DNA of 64,000 bases from an uncultured Duncaniella sp. (GTDB lineage: Bacteria > Bacteroidota > Bacteroidia > Bacteroidales > Muribaculaceae), in NCBI GenBank assembly GCA_910588795.1, contig CAJURI010000005.1:1-64000 (forward strand), written 5' to 3'. The position numbers and the translations under genes were made by a program. The notes under the pieces were generated by a model. That model saw nothing but the letters and a program-made list of their open reading frames with translations. It was not told where the DNA came from and made no database searches. Below, in pieces: positions 1 to 8,630 of this stretch. Numbering within the stretch: position 1 is the first letter of the stretch; each line of letters opens with the position of its first letter.

Positions 1-462
1 CCTATTTATATTAGCAAACAGCCGTTAAGTTTATTTAAGATGCGTCTGCCGTGGGATGTTTTTCAGGGCTCGAATATAAACAGCCGCTTTGTGGCACAGC
101 GTTGGCAGAAGCCGGGTGACGAGAAGAATACCATATATCCGGCTTTGAGCTCCTGGAACAGTGACCTGTTCTATTTCCCTTACTGCGATGTAAATATCGG
201 TAATGCAAGCTATGCCAAACTCAGGGACCTCACTATTGCCTATACGTTTGACCGCTCGTTGATTAGGAATATCGGTATGAGCGAGGCACGTATATACCTC
301 CAGGGACGTAATCTGTTCCGTATCACCTCCAAGGGTGTCGATATCGACCCCGAGACAATGGAGATCGACTACAGCAATGCAGTCGGAGCTTCCTCCAATG
401 CCGGTTTTGCGGTGCTGCCTCGTTCGGCGGAATACTATGTAGGTCTGAGTTTCAGTTTTTAA
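1..462 (+). CDS. SusC/RagA-family TonB-dependent outer-membrane transporter, C-terminal fragment
   Basis: The reading frame is already open at base 1, so only the last 153 residues of a protein of about 1000 residues are present. The visible part is the end of an outer-membrane barrel. It has the SusC-type phrase YAKLRDLTIAYTF, an ARIYLQGRNLF strand, and a last strand ending in aromatic residues (YYVGLSFSF), as expected for Bam-dependent insertion. SusC proteins import oligosaccharides or peptides with TonB energy, and the SusD partner follows 21 bases downstream, which supports the call. The plug, carboxypeptidase-regulatory-like domain and signal peptide would lie upstream of the window. 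The substrate cannot be told from this fragment. Confidence 0.93.
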   Translation, partial: PIYISKQPLSLFKMRLPWDVFQGSNINSRFVAQRWQKPGDEKNTIYPALSSWNSDLFYFPYCDVNIGNASYAKLRDLTIAYTFDRSLIRNIGMSEARIYLQGRNLFRITSKGVDIDPETMEIDYSNAVGASSNAGFAVLPRSAEYYVGLSFSF

Positions 463-483
463 TCACATATCTACGACACAATT

Positions 484-2043
484 ATGAAAACTATCAAGCA
501 TATAATCCTTTTGCTATTTATCGCATTGGCTACATCGTGTGATGACTATCTGGATGTTAAGCCGGTAGGAAAGATGATCCCCACGGAGGTGTCACAGTTT
601 GAGAACCTTTTGAACAATGACAAGACCATTGAGTACTTCATGGTGGATAACAACAATGGATGCTGTTACGCGCTGTTGGGCGACAATCTGTGTCTGTCAT
701 ATAATCATGCCCATTATCAGTATATACCGAGCCATCCCAATCTGGAGATCCTGTCGGCCTATGTGTTTTATGACAAACTTGTGCAGCCAAATGTCACTCC
801 GTTTTTCTGGACATGGGGAATATACGGTGCGGTCGCATATTTCAATAATGTCATCGACGGTATCCATGACTTAGGTGCCGATGATAAGTATTCCAAAGGA
901 GTGATAGCCCAGGCTATGGCAGGACGCGCATGGATATACATGAATGCCGCTCTTACTTACGGCCCCATGTACGATCCTGATGGCGCGAACGATACACCAT
1001 GCATCCCGCTACGTACCAGCGGTGATCCGACGGTGTCAAACGGACCTCTCGCTACCACTGCCCAGTTGTTCGGCCAGGTGAAGTCCGATCTTGACTATGC
1101 TTGTGAGAATGCACCTGATTTCACACCTAACGCTTCCAGGGCAAACAAGACTGCCGCTTATGCGCTGCGTGCAGAGTATCATATGTATATGCGCAATTGG
1201 AATGATATGCTCTCGGACATTTCGGAAGCGTGGAGGCTGGCTCTTGCCGCCAAGGGCTCGGTGGATAATCTGATATATGATTTCAATGATTTCTACTATG
1301 AGCAGGTATCGGAGATAGATCCGGCTCCCGGGGTTGACCCGCGCGTGTATATGGAGTTCAGAGGTCCGGACTTTAACTTTGATATGGTTGAAAACCGTGA
1401 GAACCTTCTTTATCGTCCGTCAGCTTATGGCGGTTCCCCCATGCGCTTTTATCCGTCGGATGACTGGAAGTCGATATTTGATAAATCGACCGATAAACGT
1501 TGGGACCTGTTCGCTCTTGCTGACGAAGGATTTAAGAAAAAGGTCGGAGACGTGACCTATGATGACGGTATACAGATAAGCTATTACCGGCGTGAGAACA
1601 TGTCAACCACCATAGGTCTCACATATCCGATAATTCTTCTTGAGAAAGCGGAGGCAGAGGCGAGAACCGGAAACACAACGGATGCATTGATAAGCCTTAA
1701 CACTTTGCGTAAGTATCGTTATTCAGGCTCAGATACCGATCTTCCCGGTGGAAGCAGTCTAAGTCAGGATCAGCTCCTCAATGAGATTCTGACCGAGCGT
1801 CGGCGCGAACAGCACATAGCATCTTTCCAGCGTACTGTTGACCTCAAGCGTTACGCATTTGACAGTGGCAAGCCTTGGAGCAAACAGACCATTGTACATA
1901 GAATCGGCGACAAGGAGTACAGTGCGCCTATATCGTCGCCGGTGTTCAACCATATCAATATCGACAATGCCATTCTCAAATATAATCCACAGTGGGGTAT
2001 AGCTCTTGATAATGGCACTTATGCTCCCTATGACAAACTATAG
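484..2043 (+). CDS. SusD/RagB-family surface lipoprotein
   Basis: A 519-residue protein that starts with a lipoprotein signal peptide. A hydrophobic stretch ends in ATSC, so Cys19 is the lipidated residue, followed by the usual acidic DDYLDV sequence. Later segments fit the SusD fold: tetratricopeptide-like helices (AQAMAGRAWIYMNAALTYG near residue 140) and the family's C-terminal motif around EILTERRREQ. SusD proteins form the lid over the SusC barrel at the cell surface and capture the ligand. The gene directly follows the SusC fragment and a strong hairpin at 2095-2128 ends the unit. No glycosidase or regulator lies downstream, so the ligand is unknown. Confidence 0.95.
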   Translation: MKTIKHIILLLFIALATSCDDYLDVKPVGKMIPTEVSQFENLLNNDKTIEYFMVDNNNGCCYALLGDNLCLSYNHAHYQYIPSHPNLEILSAYVFYDKLVQPNVTPFFWTWGIYGAVAYFNNVIDGIHDLGADDKYSKGVIAQAMAGRAWIYMNAALTYGPMYDPDGANDTPCIPLRTSGDPTVSNGPLATTAQLFGQVKSDLDYACENAPDFTPNASRANKTAAYALRAEYHMYMRNWNDMLSDISEAWRLALAAKGSVDNLIYDFNDFYYEQVSEIDPAPGVDPRVYMEFRGPDFNFDMVENRENLLYRPSAYGGSPMRFYPSDDWKSIFDKSTDKRWDLFALADEGFKKKVGDVTYDDGIQISYYRRENMSTTIGLTYPIILLEKAEAEARTGNTTDALISLNTLRKYRYSGSDTDLPGGSSLSQDQLLNEILTERRREQHIASFQRTVDLKRYAFDSGKPWSKQTIVHRIGDKEYSAPISSPVFNHINIDNAILKYNPQWGIALDNGTYAPYDKL

Positions 2044-2094
2044 GCATGCCGCCGGGTTCCGTAAGGCCTGTTTGTAATGTGATAATAATTAAGG

Positions 2095-2128
2095 CGACGG
2101 CCGGGCATGCATGTCCGGCCGTCGTTTT
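2095..2128 (+). terminator. Rho-independent terminator after susD
   Basis: Ten-base arms CGACGGCCGG and CCGGCCGTCG, extended inward by a G-T pair and CAT/ATG, are followed directly by TTTT. It sits 51 bases after the susD stop and before the convergent TRIC-like gene. Confidence 0.85.
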
Positions 2129-2169
2129 AGTCATAAATAATAAGCTTTGTCAGTGGGAGGGGCGGCTTG

Positions 2170-2805
2170 TCACTCTCTGTTGTGGCGCAGGATGCTCCCT
2201 TCCTTCATTTCAGGAAGGTGCCAGCCGTAATGGAGCGCGCCCCATCGCAGTATCAGGATGGTGAGGGCACACAGTATCTGGCGTAGCAGGTCGTCACCGC
2301 CGCATATCCATGTGAGCCAGTAGACAAATCCACCGGCTATGCATGCTGTCGCGTAGATATCCTTGCGGAAAAACAGGGGCTCTTCATTGATCAGCACGTC
2401 ACGCATTATGCTGCCGAACGAGCCTGTGATCATGCCCATCACTATGGCGACCCACATTGGGAAACCCATGATCAGACTTTTCTGGATACCGGTTATCACA
2501 AAAAGTGTCAGGCCGAATGCATCAAACATGAATAGTGACCTTGAATCGGAGGTGAGCACTTTTTTGAACAGCACCACTGTGAAAAAGGCAAGGCCGGTGA
2601 CTGCAAGATACATCCATGACTGCATCCAGAACACCGGAGCTCCGAGCAGCAGGTCACGCAGTGTTCCTCCGCCTATTGCGGTGACAACACCTATGGTATA
2701 TGCTCCGAACCAATCGAAATGTTTACGTGCGGCCAGACGTATGCCGCTGACTCCAAATGCGAGAGTGCCTATTACTTCGATAATAAAAAGCAGTGTCGCT
2801 TCCAT
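2170..2805 (-). CDS. TRIC-channel/YicG-like (UPF0126) inner-membrane protein
   Basis: A 211-residue polytopic membrane protein with about seven hydrophobic segments. It has two repeated halves, each containing a glycine-rich re-entrant motif: GVVTAIGGGTLRDLLLG near residues 39-55 and GMITGSFGSIMRDVLINE in the second half. This internal duplication is the hallmark of the bacterial trimeric intracellular cation channel family (formerly UPF0126). Homologues conduct monovalent cations, and a glycine-transport role has been proposed for some, so the physiological substrate here is open. Its ATG overlaps the stop of nth by one base (TAATG), so the two are probably translationally coupled. It is the last gene of the lgt-pheS-nth run. 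Confidence 0.85.
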   Translation of the reverse strand: MEATLLFIIEVIGTLAFGVSGIRLAARKHFDWFGAYTIGVVTAIGGGTLRDLLLGAPVFWMQSWMYLAVTGLAFFTVVLFKKVLTSDSRSLFMFDAFGLTLFVITGIQKSLIMGFPMWVAIVMGMITGSFGSIMRDVLINEEPLFFRKDIYATACIAGGFVYWLTWICGGDDLLRQILCALTILILRWGALHYGWHLPEMKEGSILRHNRE

Positions 2806-3455
2806 TATTTCTCTTTACCTGTATTTTTCTGATAGTACCGGCACACCTCTGTGAGCATGCAGTCGAGACATTCGGGGCGGCGTGCCTTGCATATGTATCG
2901 TCCATGCAGTATGAGCCAGTGGTGGGCCTTGGGGATTATTTCTTCGGGAATATGTCTTACGAGTGCCTTTTCTGTGGCGAGCGGTGTCTTGCTGGCGGTG
3001 GTGAGCCCTATGCGTTCGCTCACGCGAAACACGTGGGTGTCCACAGCCATGGCAGCCCGGTTGTACACGACGGCGAGGATCACATTGGCCGTCTTGCGTC
3101 CCACGCCCGGAAGAGCCATGAGCTTGTCGATGTCCGACGGCACCTCGCCATGGAACTCCTCTACAAGCATGCGTGCCATGCCGGCAAGCGATCGGGCTTT
3201 GTTGTTGGGGTAGGACACACTCTTGATGTAAGGATATATGTCTTCAGCCGTCGCAGCAGCCATTGACTCGGCCGTCGGATAGGCCTCGAAAAGGGCTGGA
3301 GTGATCATATTGACACGCTTGTCGGTGCATTGCGCCGAGAGTATCACTGCAACAAGCAGTTGATAGGGATTATCGTAATGAAGCTCTGTCTCAGCTACCG
3401 GCATGGCGGCTTCAAACAGTTCAAGCACCCGTCTGTATCGTTCCTTTACAGTCAT
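2805..3455 (-). CDS. nth: Endonuclease III (DNA glycosylase/AP lyase)
   Basis: A 216-residue base-excision-repair enzyme that removes oxidised pyrimidines and cleaves the abasic strand. The helix-hairpin-helix is visible as MALPGVGRKTANVILA, with the catalytic lysine in LSAQCTDKRVN and the catalytic aspartate in AMAVDTHVFRV. Four C-terminal cysteines (CKARRPECLDCMLTEVC) form the [4Fe-4S] loop. I place the start at the ATG at 3453-3455 (MTVKERYRR), which matches the usual family N-terminus. An upstream ATG at 3483-3485 would add ten residues and overlap the pheS stop. It lies in one run with pheS upstream and the TRIC-like gene downstream. Confidence 0.95.
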   Translation of the reverse strand: MTVKERYRRVLELFEAAMPVAETELHYDNPYQLLVAVILSAQCTDKRVNMITPALFEAYPTAESMAAATAEDIYPYIKSVSYPNNKARSLAGMARMLVEEFHGEVPSDIDKLMALPGVGRKTANVILAVVYNRAAMAVDTHVFRVSERIGLTTASKTPLATEKALVRHIPEEIIPKAHHWLILHGRYICKARRPECLDCMLTEVCRYYQKNTGKEK

Positions 3456-3484
3456 TTTGGATTCAAAAAAATGACCTTTCGGCA

Positions 3485-4504
3485 TCAATGTGCGGGCTGG
3501 AACTGCTCAAGGAATCTGCGGTCGTTCTCCGAGAACATGCGCAGGTCGCTGATCTGGTATTTCAGGTTGGTGATGCGCTCCACGCCCATGCCGAGTGCGA
3601 ATCCGGTGTATTTTTTGGAGTCTATTCCGCATGCCTCAAGCACATTGGGGTCCACCATGCCGCATCCGAGTATCTCCACCCATCCGGTGTGTTTGCAGAA
3701 TGAGCACCCTTTGCCTCCGCAGAGGTTGCAGGATATGTCCATCTCGGCTGACGGTTCGGTGAAAGGGAAGTAGCTCGGGCGCAGACGTATCTTGGTCTCG
3801 GGTCCGAACATCTCGCGTGCGAAGTAGAGAAGGGTCTGGCGTAGGTCGGCGAACGATACATTTTCGTCGACATACAGAGCCTCCACCTGATGGAAGAAGC
3901 AGTGGGCGCGGGCAGAGATAGCCTCATTGCGGTAAACGCGTCCAGGGCAGATGATGCGGATGGGGGGCTGTGTGCTCTCCATTACGCGCGATTGCACTGA
4001 CGAAGTGTGTGACCGGAGCACTATGTCGGGATGGTGCTCTATGAAGAAGGTGTCCTGCATGTCGCGGGCCGGATGGTCCTCGGCAAAGTTGAGCGAGGAG
4101 AACACATGCCAGTCATCCTCGATCTCTGGACCTTCGGCTATTGTGAAACCGAGACGTGAGAATATGGCGATGATCTCGTCCTTGACAAGTGACAGCGGGT
4201 GACGCGAGCCCAGAGGCATAGGCGCGGCAGTGCGGGTCAGATCGAGATCCGAGTCGACGGTGTCACTGTTTTCAAGTGTCTCGCGAAGGGCTGTGAGGCG
4301 GTCGGTCGCGATGGTCTTGAGCTCGTTGAGCTTCTGCCCGAGTTCGCGTTTCTGTTCAGCCGGTACGGTGCGGAAATCCTGCATGAGTGCTGTGATGGCA
4401 CCCTTCTTGCTCAGGTATTTTATGCGGAGGGCTTCCACTTCGTCGATACTGGCTGCAGTGGCTGCCTCTATTTCTGCTTTGAGCTGATTTATCTTGTCAA
4501 TCAT
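3485..4504 (-). CDS. pheS: Phenylalanyl-tRNA synthetase alpha subunit
   Basis: A 339-residue class II aminoacyl-tRNA synthetase alpha chain that charges tRNA-Phe together with PheT, which is not in this window. The N-terminal coiled coil (MIDKINQLKAEIEAAT) is followed by the catalytic core, with RSHTSSVQSRVM, the motif 2 region RVYRNEAISARAHCFFHQVE, RPSYFPFTEPSAEMD, GCGMVDPNV and motif 3 GFALGMGVERI. I chose the ATG at 4502-4504, since a TTG seven codons upstream would give a non-family extension. A -7 box on the minus strand lies at 4536-4543. Separation from pheT is unremarkable in this phylum. Confidence 0.97.
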   Translation of the reverse strand: MIDKINQLKAEIEAATAASIDEVEALRIKYLSKKGAITALMQDFRTVPAEQKRELGQKLNELKTIATDRLTALRETLENSDTVDSDLDLTRTAAPMPLGSRHPLSLVKDEIIAIFSRLGFTIAEGPEIEDDWHVFSSLNFAEDHPARDMQDTFFIEHHPDIVLRSHTSSVQSRVMESTQPPIRIICPGRVYRNEAISARAHCFFHQVEALYVDENVSFADLRQTLLYFAREMFGPETKIRLRPSYFPFTEPSAEMDISCNLCGGKGCSFCKHTGWVEILGCGMVDPNVLEACGIDSKKYTGFALGMGVERITNLKYQISDLRMFSENDRRFLEQFQPAH

Positions 4505-4535
4505 ATTCTCTTGTTCTCTTGTCAAAATTTCTGTG

Positions 4536-4543
4536 CAAAATTA
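4536..4543 (-). promoter_or_regulatory. -7 promoter box for pheS
   Basis: Reads TAATTTTG on the minus strand, a match to TAnnTTTG, 31 bases before the pheS ATG. No good -33 TTTG is seen. It overlaps a small palindrome (4540-4560) that follows the lgt stop. Confidence 0.55.
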
Positions 4544-4559
4544 GCGAAATTTCCGCTAA

Positions 4560-5429
4560 TTATTTAATCTTTTTACGAGGTTTCTCATTATCGTCGGCAA
4601 AGCGGTCGGGGAAATCGATTTTCTGCCTGGGGTGACTCATGGCATATATCACCAGTCCGGCCCCGATAAGAATGAACGGAATGCTGAGCCATTGCCCCAT
4701 GTTCAGAGCCATCGTCGCCTCGAAATCAACCTGGTCGTTCTTGATGAATTCTATCAGGAATCGCGGGAGGAATATGCCGATGAAGAACACTCCGAATATG
4801 AGCCCGGGGCGCTCTTCGGCATTCTTTTTCCAGTACATCCACATGAGCAGGGCAAAGAGGGCGAAGTAACACAGGGCCTCATAAATCTGTGTCGGATGGC
4901 ATGCCTGTCCGTAGTACATCTCGTTCCACTCCCTTGAGCGCAGAAACATGAATCCCCATGGAAGAGTGGTGGCGTGTCCGAAGATCTCCGAATTCATGAG
5001 GTTGCCCAGACGTATCAGTCCTCCGACGAGAGCTATAGGGATGACAAGTCTGTCGAACGTCCATAGCGGATTGCGCTTGGTGGTGATGAGCGAATACATT
5101 ATCACGCCTATGATTATGCCTATTGTGCCCCCGTGGCTGGCGAGGCCTCCGTGCCACACATAGAGTATGCTGATGGGGTCCTGCTTGTATATGTCCCATT
5201 CATAGAAGAACACATGTCCGAGGCGTGCGCCTATGATGGTCCCTGCCACGGTCCAGATGAGGAGTATGCCGAGCCACCGTTCAGGCGCGCCCTCATGGCG
5301 GTAGATACGGGACTCGATCTCATATCCCACAAGAAACCCCACCATGAAGGCGAGGCTGTACCAGCGTATGGCAAGCGGACCTATATGAAACCACACAGGG
5401 TCGGCCGTCCAGGTGATGAAATCAAGCAT
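4560..5429 (-). CDS. lgt: Prolipoprotein diacylglyceryl transferase
   Basis: A 289-residue inner-membrane enzyme that moves diacylglycerol from phosphatidylglycerol to the lipobox cysteine of prolipoproteins, the first step in making lipoproteins such as the SusD and TlpA-like proteins in this window. Seven hydrophobic segments are visible. Family signatures are GARLGHVFFYEWD, WHGGLASHGGTIG and the phosphatidylglycerol-binding motif GGLIRLGNLMNSEIFG. The C-terminus is basic (EKPRKKIK). The start is the ATG at 5427-5429 (MLDFITWT); a GTG 13 codons upstream lies inside the promoter. A full promoter is present upstream (5456-5487). Confidence 0.97.
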   Translation of the reverse strand: MLDFITWTADPVWFHIGPLAIRWYSLAFMVGFLVGYEIESRIYRHEGAPERWLGILLIWTVAGTIIGARLGHVFFYEWDIYKQDPISILYVWHGGLASHGGTIGIIIGVIMYSLITTKRNPLWTFDRLVIPIALVGGLIRLGNLMNSEIFGHATTLPWGFMFLRSREWNEMYYGQACHPTQIYEALCYFALFALLMWMYWKKNAEERPGLIFGVFFIGIFLPRFLIEFIKNDQVDFEATMALNMGQWLSIPFILIGAGLVIYAMSHPRQKIDFPDRFADDNEKPRKKIK

Positions 5430-5455
5430 TGCTATTCTGAGGTTAAAATTTTGCA

Positions 5456-5487
5456 CAAAATTACTCACATTCGTGGGTTATTTCAAA
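5456..5487 (-). promoter_or_regulatory. Bacteroidetes-type promoter for lgt
   Basis: On the minus strand TTTG (5487-5484), 20 bases, then TAATTTTG (5463-5456), a complete match to the Bacteroidetes consensus, 26 bases before the ATG. It is divergent from the DUF695 gene promoter. Confidence 0.85.
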
Positions 5488-5496
5488 AATCTTCAG

Positions 5497-5504
5497 TAAT
5501 TTTG
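5497..5504 (+). promoter_or_regulatory. -7 promoter box for the DUF695 gene
   Basis: TAATTTTG, 21 bases before the ATG at 5526. The -33 element is weak (GTGG at the expected place). Confidence 0.55.
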
Positions 5505-5525
5505 CTTAAATTAACACGCGGATTT

Positions 5526-5957
5526 ATGGAAAATGATTCTTGGTGGACGGCCCCTGCGGAAAGCGAGAACGGGAGGCTGATTATGGTGACTGGCAACAGG
5601 GATGTGGCTAAGTTTCGCGGAAATCCGCGTTTCTCCATCCGCATAGAGGTGACATGGGAGTATGCCGGTGACACCTCCGGAATGCCTGACACGGAGACTT
5701 CTCAGCTTATGGAACAGGTGCAGGACGCCCTTCAGGCAGAGTTTCGCAAGGACCCTGTCGCGGTCCTGACAGGTATATTCACCGGCGACGGCAAGCGTGA
5801 ATGGATATTCTATTCCCTGTCGACACATATTTTCGGCAAGAAACTCAATCAGGCTCTTGAGCCGTTTCCGCTTCTGCCTCTGAGCGTATATTGCGAGAAC
5901 GACCCTGCATGGGAGGAATATGACGAGATGTCACAGGCTGAGATACGTATGGACTGA
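5526..5957 (+). CDS. DUF695-family protein
   Basis: A 143-residue soluble protein of the DUF695 type, with no known biochemical activity. It opens with the family's aromatic ENDSWWTAP stretch. Later it has DPVAVLTGIFTGDGKREWIFYS and closes with a conserved acidic-aromatic segment, CENDPAWEEYDEM. There is no signal peptide or transmembrane segment, so it is probably cytoplasmic. The open frame extends upstream into the lgt region on the other strand, but the promoter box at 5497 and the family N-terminus fix the ATG at 5526. It is probably monocistronic, since the aminotransferase downstream has its own promoter. Confidence 0.8.
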   Translation: MENDSWWTAPAESENGRLIMVTGNRDVAKFRGNPRFSIRIEVTWEYAGDTSGMPDTETSQLMEQVQDALQAEFRKDPVAVLTGIFTGDGKREWIFYSLSTHIFGKKLNQALEPFPLLPLSVYCENDPAWEEYDEMSQAEIRMD

Positions 5958-5997
5958 ACACGCTTGTGCCGTGGTTGATAATCTCATTTAAAATCAT

Positions 5998-6005
5998 TAC
6001 CTTTG
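5998..6005 (+). promoter_or_regulatory. -7 promoter box for the aminotransferase gene
   Basis: TACCTTTG matches TAnnTTTG, with GTTG at 5974-5977 at the right distance for a -33 element. The ATG at 6037 is 31 bases downstream. Confidence 0.7.
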
Positions 6006-6036
6006 CACCACAGAAAATAAAAAATTCATATCATAT

Positions 6037-7236
6037 ATGTGTACTCACGTATCAGAGCGTGTAAACGCGCTTGCGCCATCAGCCACTCTGGCCATGTCGC
6101 AGAAGAGCAATGAGCTTAAGGCTCAGGGCGTGGATGTGATCAATCTATCAGTGGGCGAACCCGATTTCGAAACTCCGCACCACATCAAGGAGGCCGCCAA
6201 GAAAGCGATTGACGACAATTTTACATTCTATACCCCGGTGCCGGGCTACATGTCGCTGCGCAAAGCAATAAGCGACAAGCTCAGAAACGAGAACGGCGTG
6301 GATTATGCTCCCGAGCAGATCACTGTGTCAAACGGTGCCAAGCAGGCTCTCTGCAATGTGATTCTTGCCTCCATCAACAAGGGGGACGAAGTGATAATAC
6401 CTATGCCGGCATGGGTGAGCTATGTCGAGATGGTGAAGCTTGCCGAGGGTAAGCCTGTCGCAGTCAAGGCTGACATTTCGCAGGACTTCAAGATCACGCC
6501 TTCCCAGCTTGAGGCTGCGATCACCCCTGCCACACGCATGATACTCCTCTGCTCACCCTCCAATCCCACCGGCAGCGTGTACTCGCGTGAAGAGCTGCAG
6601 GGGCTGGTCGACGTGCTCGCAAAGCATCCCCAGGTGCTTGTGCTTGCCGATGAGATATACGAGCACATCAATTTCACCGGCTCTTTCACTTCCATGGCTT
6701 CCTTCCCTGAGATAGCCGGACGCACCATCATCATCAATGGCGTGTCGAAGGCCTATGCCATGACCGGCTGGCGTATAGGCTACAGCGCGGCTCCGCTATG
6801 GCTTGCCAAAGCTGTCAACAAGCTTCAGGGACAGTACACATCCAACGCGTCGTCCATCGCCCAGAAGGCGGCTGAGGCAGCATACACCGGTTCGCAGGAG
6901 TGTGTCGCCGAGATGAACAAGGCATTCGAGCGTCGCCGCAATCTCGTGGTGGAACTCGCCTCCCGCATACCGGGACTGAAGGTGAATCGCCCCACAGGAG
7001 CATTCTATCTGTTCCCGGAAGTAAGCGCGTATATAGGCAAGACAACACCTGACGGCAAGAGGATAGAATCGTCGGCCGATCTTGCTATGTATCTGCTTGA
7101 GAGCGGTCATGTCGCTACTGTCGATGGCGGAGCATTCGGCATGGAGGGATACATACGTCTGAGCTATGCTACGAGCGACGATAATATCCGCGAGGCCCTC
7201 CGAAGGATGTCCGAGGCTTTTGCCGCATTGAAATAA
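6037..7236 (+). CDS. Pyridoxal-phosphate aspartate aminotransferase, class I
   Basis: A 399-residue fold-type I aminotransferase that interconverts aspartate and oxaloacetate, or a related amino/oxo-acid pair, using 2-oxoglutarate/glutamate. Visible residues are SVGEPDF near residue 38, SNGAKQAL in the phosphate-binding region, SPSNPTGS with Asn176, LADEIYEH with the cofactor aspartate Asp205, and the Schiff-base lysine Lys238 in GVSKAYAMTGWRIGY. The C-terminal arginine segment IRLSYATS binds the substrate carboxylate. It resembles subgroup Ib enzymes (aspC/aspB of thermophiles and Bacteroidetes) rather than the E. coli AspC subgroup. A dual specificity, for example towards prephenate or aromatic acids, cannot be excluded from sequence. 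Confidence 0.9.
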   Translation: MCTHVSERVNALAPSATLAMSQKSNELKAQGVDVINLSVGEPDFETPHHIKEAAKKAIDDNFTFYTPVPGYMSLRKAISDKLRNENGVDYAPEQITVSNGAKQALCNVILASINKGDEVIIPMPAWVSYVEMVKLAEGKPVAVKADISQDFKITPSQLEAAITPATRMILLCSPSNPTGSVYSREELQGLVDVLAKHPQVLVLADEIYEHINFTGSFTSMASFPEIAGRTIIINGVSKAYAMTGWRIGYSAAPLWLAKAVNKLQGQYTSNASSIAQKAAEAAYTGSQECVAEMNKAFERRRNLVVELASRIPGLKVNRPTGAFYLFPEVSAYIGKTTPDGKRIESSADLAMYLLESGHVATVDGGAFGMEGYIRLSYATSDDNIREALRRMSEAFAALK

Positions 7237-7315
7237 GGTGCCGTCTGGCCGCCGAATACACATTTATGTGTGACCCTGCTAAAAATTATAGTATATAACA
7301 TTTTTCAATATATCG

Positions 7316-8611
7316 ATGAATTTTATAGAAGAACTCACCTGGCGTGGAATGATCCATCAGATGATGCCCGGGACCGATGAACAGCTCAAAAAAGAGATGA
7401 CTGTGGCTTACCTCGGCATTGACCCGACAGCTGACTCCCTGCACATAGGCCACCTTGTCGGAGTGATGATGCTGAAGCATTTCCAGCGTGCAGGACATAA
7501 GCCTATAGCTCTTGTCGGAGGTGCCACAGGTATGATCGGTGACCCTTCGATGAAGAGTCAGGAACGCAAGCTCCTGAGCGAGGAGACCCTGCGCCACAAT
7601 CAGGAGGCGATCAAGAAACAGTTGAGCAAGTTCCTTGATTTCGATTCGGCTGCCCCCAACGCTGCCGAGATGGTCAATAACTACGATTGGATGAAGAATT
7701 TCTCATTCCTTGACTTCATCCGTGATGTGGGCAAGCATATCACCGTCAACTATATGATGGCAAAGGATTCAGTGAAGAAGCGTCTCAGCGGCGAATCGCA
7801 GCAGGGGATGTCGTTCACCGAATTCTCCTATCAGCTGTGCCAGGGCTATGATTTCCTGCACCTGTATAAGGAGAAAGGCTGCCGTTTGCAGCTCGGTGGT
7901 TCCGACCAGTGGGGCAACATCACCACCGGCACCGAACTTATCCGCCGTACAGTGGGAGGCGAGGCTTATGCCCTGACCTGTCCGCTTATCACCAAGGCCG
8001 ACGGAGGCAAGTTCGGTAAGACCGAGAGCGGCAATGTGTGGCTCGATCCACGCTATACATCACCGTATAAATTCTACCAGTTCTGGCTCAACGTTTCCGA
8101 TGCCGATGCAGAGAAGTATATAAAGATCTTCACCGAGCTGACCCGCGAAGAGATACAGGCTCTTGTGGAGGAGCAGGCCAAGGATCCCGGACTGCGTCCT
8201 CTGCAGAAGCGTCTTGCCAAGGAGATAACCACTATGGTTCACTCAGCCGAGGATTACGAGATGGCTGTGGAGGCGTCACAGATACTGTTCAGCAACAAGG
8301 CCGGAGAGATTCTTCATAAGATTGACGAGCCGACACTCCTCGCAGTTATGGAGGGTGTGCCTCAGTTTGAGATCCCGCGTTCGGTGATAACCGACGGCGT
8401 GAAGCTTGCCGATCTGCTCACTGACCATGCTGCTGTGTTCCCGTCAAAGGGCGAGATGCGCAAGATGGTACAGGGTGGAGGCGTGTCGGTCAACAAAGAG
8501 AAGATCTCCGATGCATATGCACCTGTGAGTGCCGATATGCTTCTGAACGACAAGTATATACTTGTGCAGAGAGGAAAGAAGAATTATTTCCTGCTCAAAG
8601 TCGTTGATTAA
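7316..8611 (+). CDS. tyrS: Tyrosyl-tRNA synthetase
   Basis: A 431-residue class I synthetase that charges tRNA-Tyr. The HIGH motif is present as LHIGHLVG (residues 43-46), the tyrosine-binding core includes YDFLHLY and GGSDQWGNITTG, and the KMSKS-equivalent loop reads KFGKTESG. The last 80 or so residues form an S4-type RNA-binding domain (KMVQGGGVSVNKEKI). Length is normal. queF follows 19 bases after the stop, suggesting co-transcription. This is a sensible partnership because the queuosine that QueF helps make is placed in the anticodon of tRNA-Tyr among others. No clear promoter was found in the 79-base gap before it. Confidence 0.97.
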   Translation: MNFIEELTWRGMIHQMMPGTDEQLKKEMTVAYLGIDPTADSLHIGHLVGVMMLKHFQRAGHKPIALVGGATGMIGDPSMKSQERKLLSEETLRHNQEAIKKQLSKFLDFDSAAPNAAEMVNNYDWMKNFSFLDFIRDVGKHITVNYMMAKDSVKKRLSGESQQGMSFTEFSYQLCQGYDFLHLYKEKGCRLQLGGSDQWGNITTGTELIRRTVGGEAYALTCPLITKADGGKFGKTESGNVWLDPRYTSPYKFYQFWLNVSDADAEKYIKIFTELTREEIQALVEEQAKDPGLRPLQKRLAKEITTMVHSAEDYEMAVEASQILFSNKAGEILHKIDEPTLLAVMEGVPQFEIPRSVITDGVKLADLLTDHAAVFPSKGEMRKMVQGGGVSVNKEKISDAYAPVSADMLLNDKYILVQRGKKNYFLLKVVD

Positions 8612-8630
8612 TATTACGACACACCTGCGT

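Noticed and set aside
2046..2264. A 72-codon frame after susD
   Set aside because: Runs through the terminator hairpin and the end of the TRIC-like gene; no features.
5133..5525. N-terminal extension of the DUF695 gene back into lgt
   Set aside because: No family similarity, lies opposite lgt, and precedes the promoter at 5497-5504.
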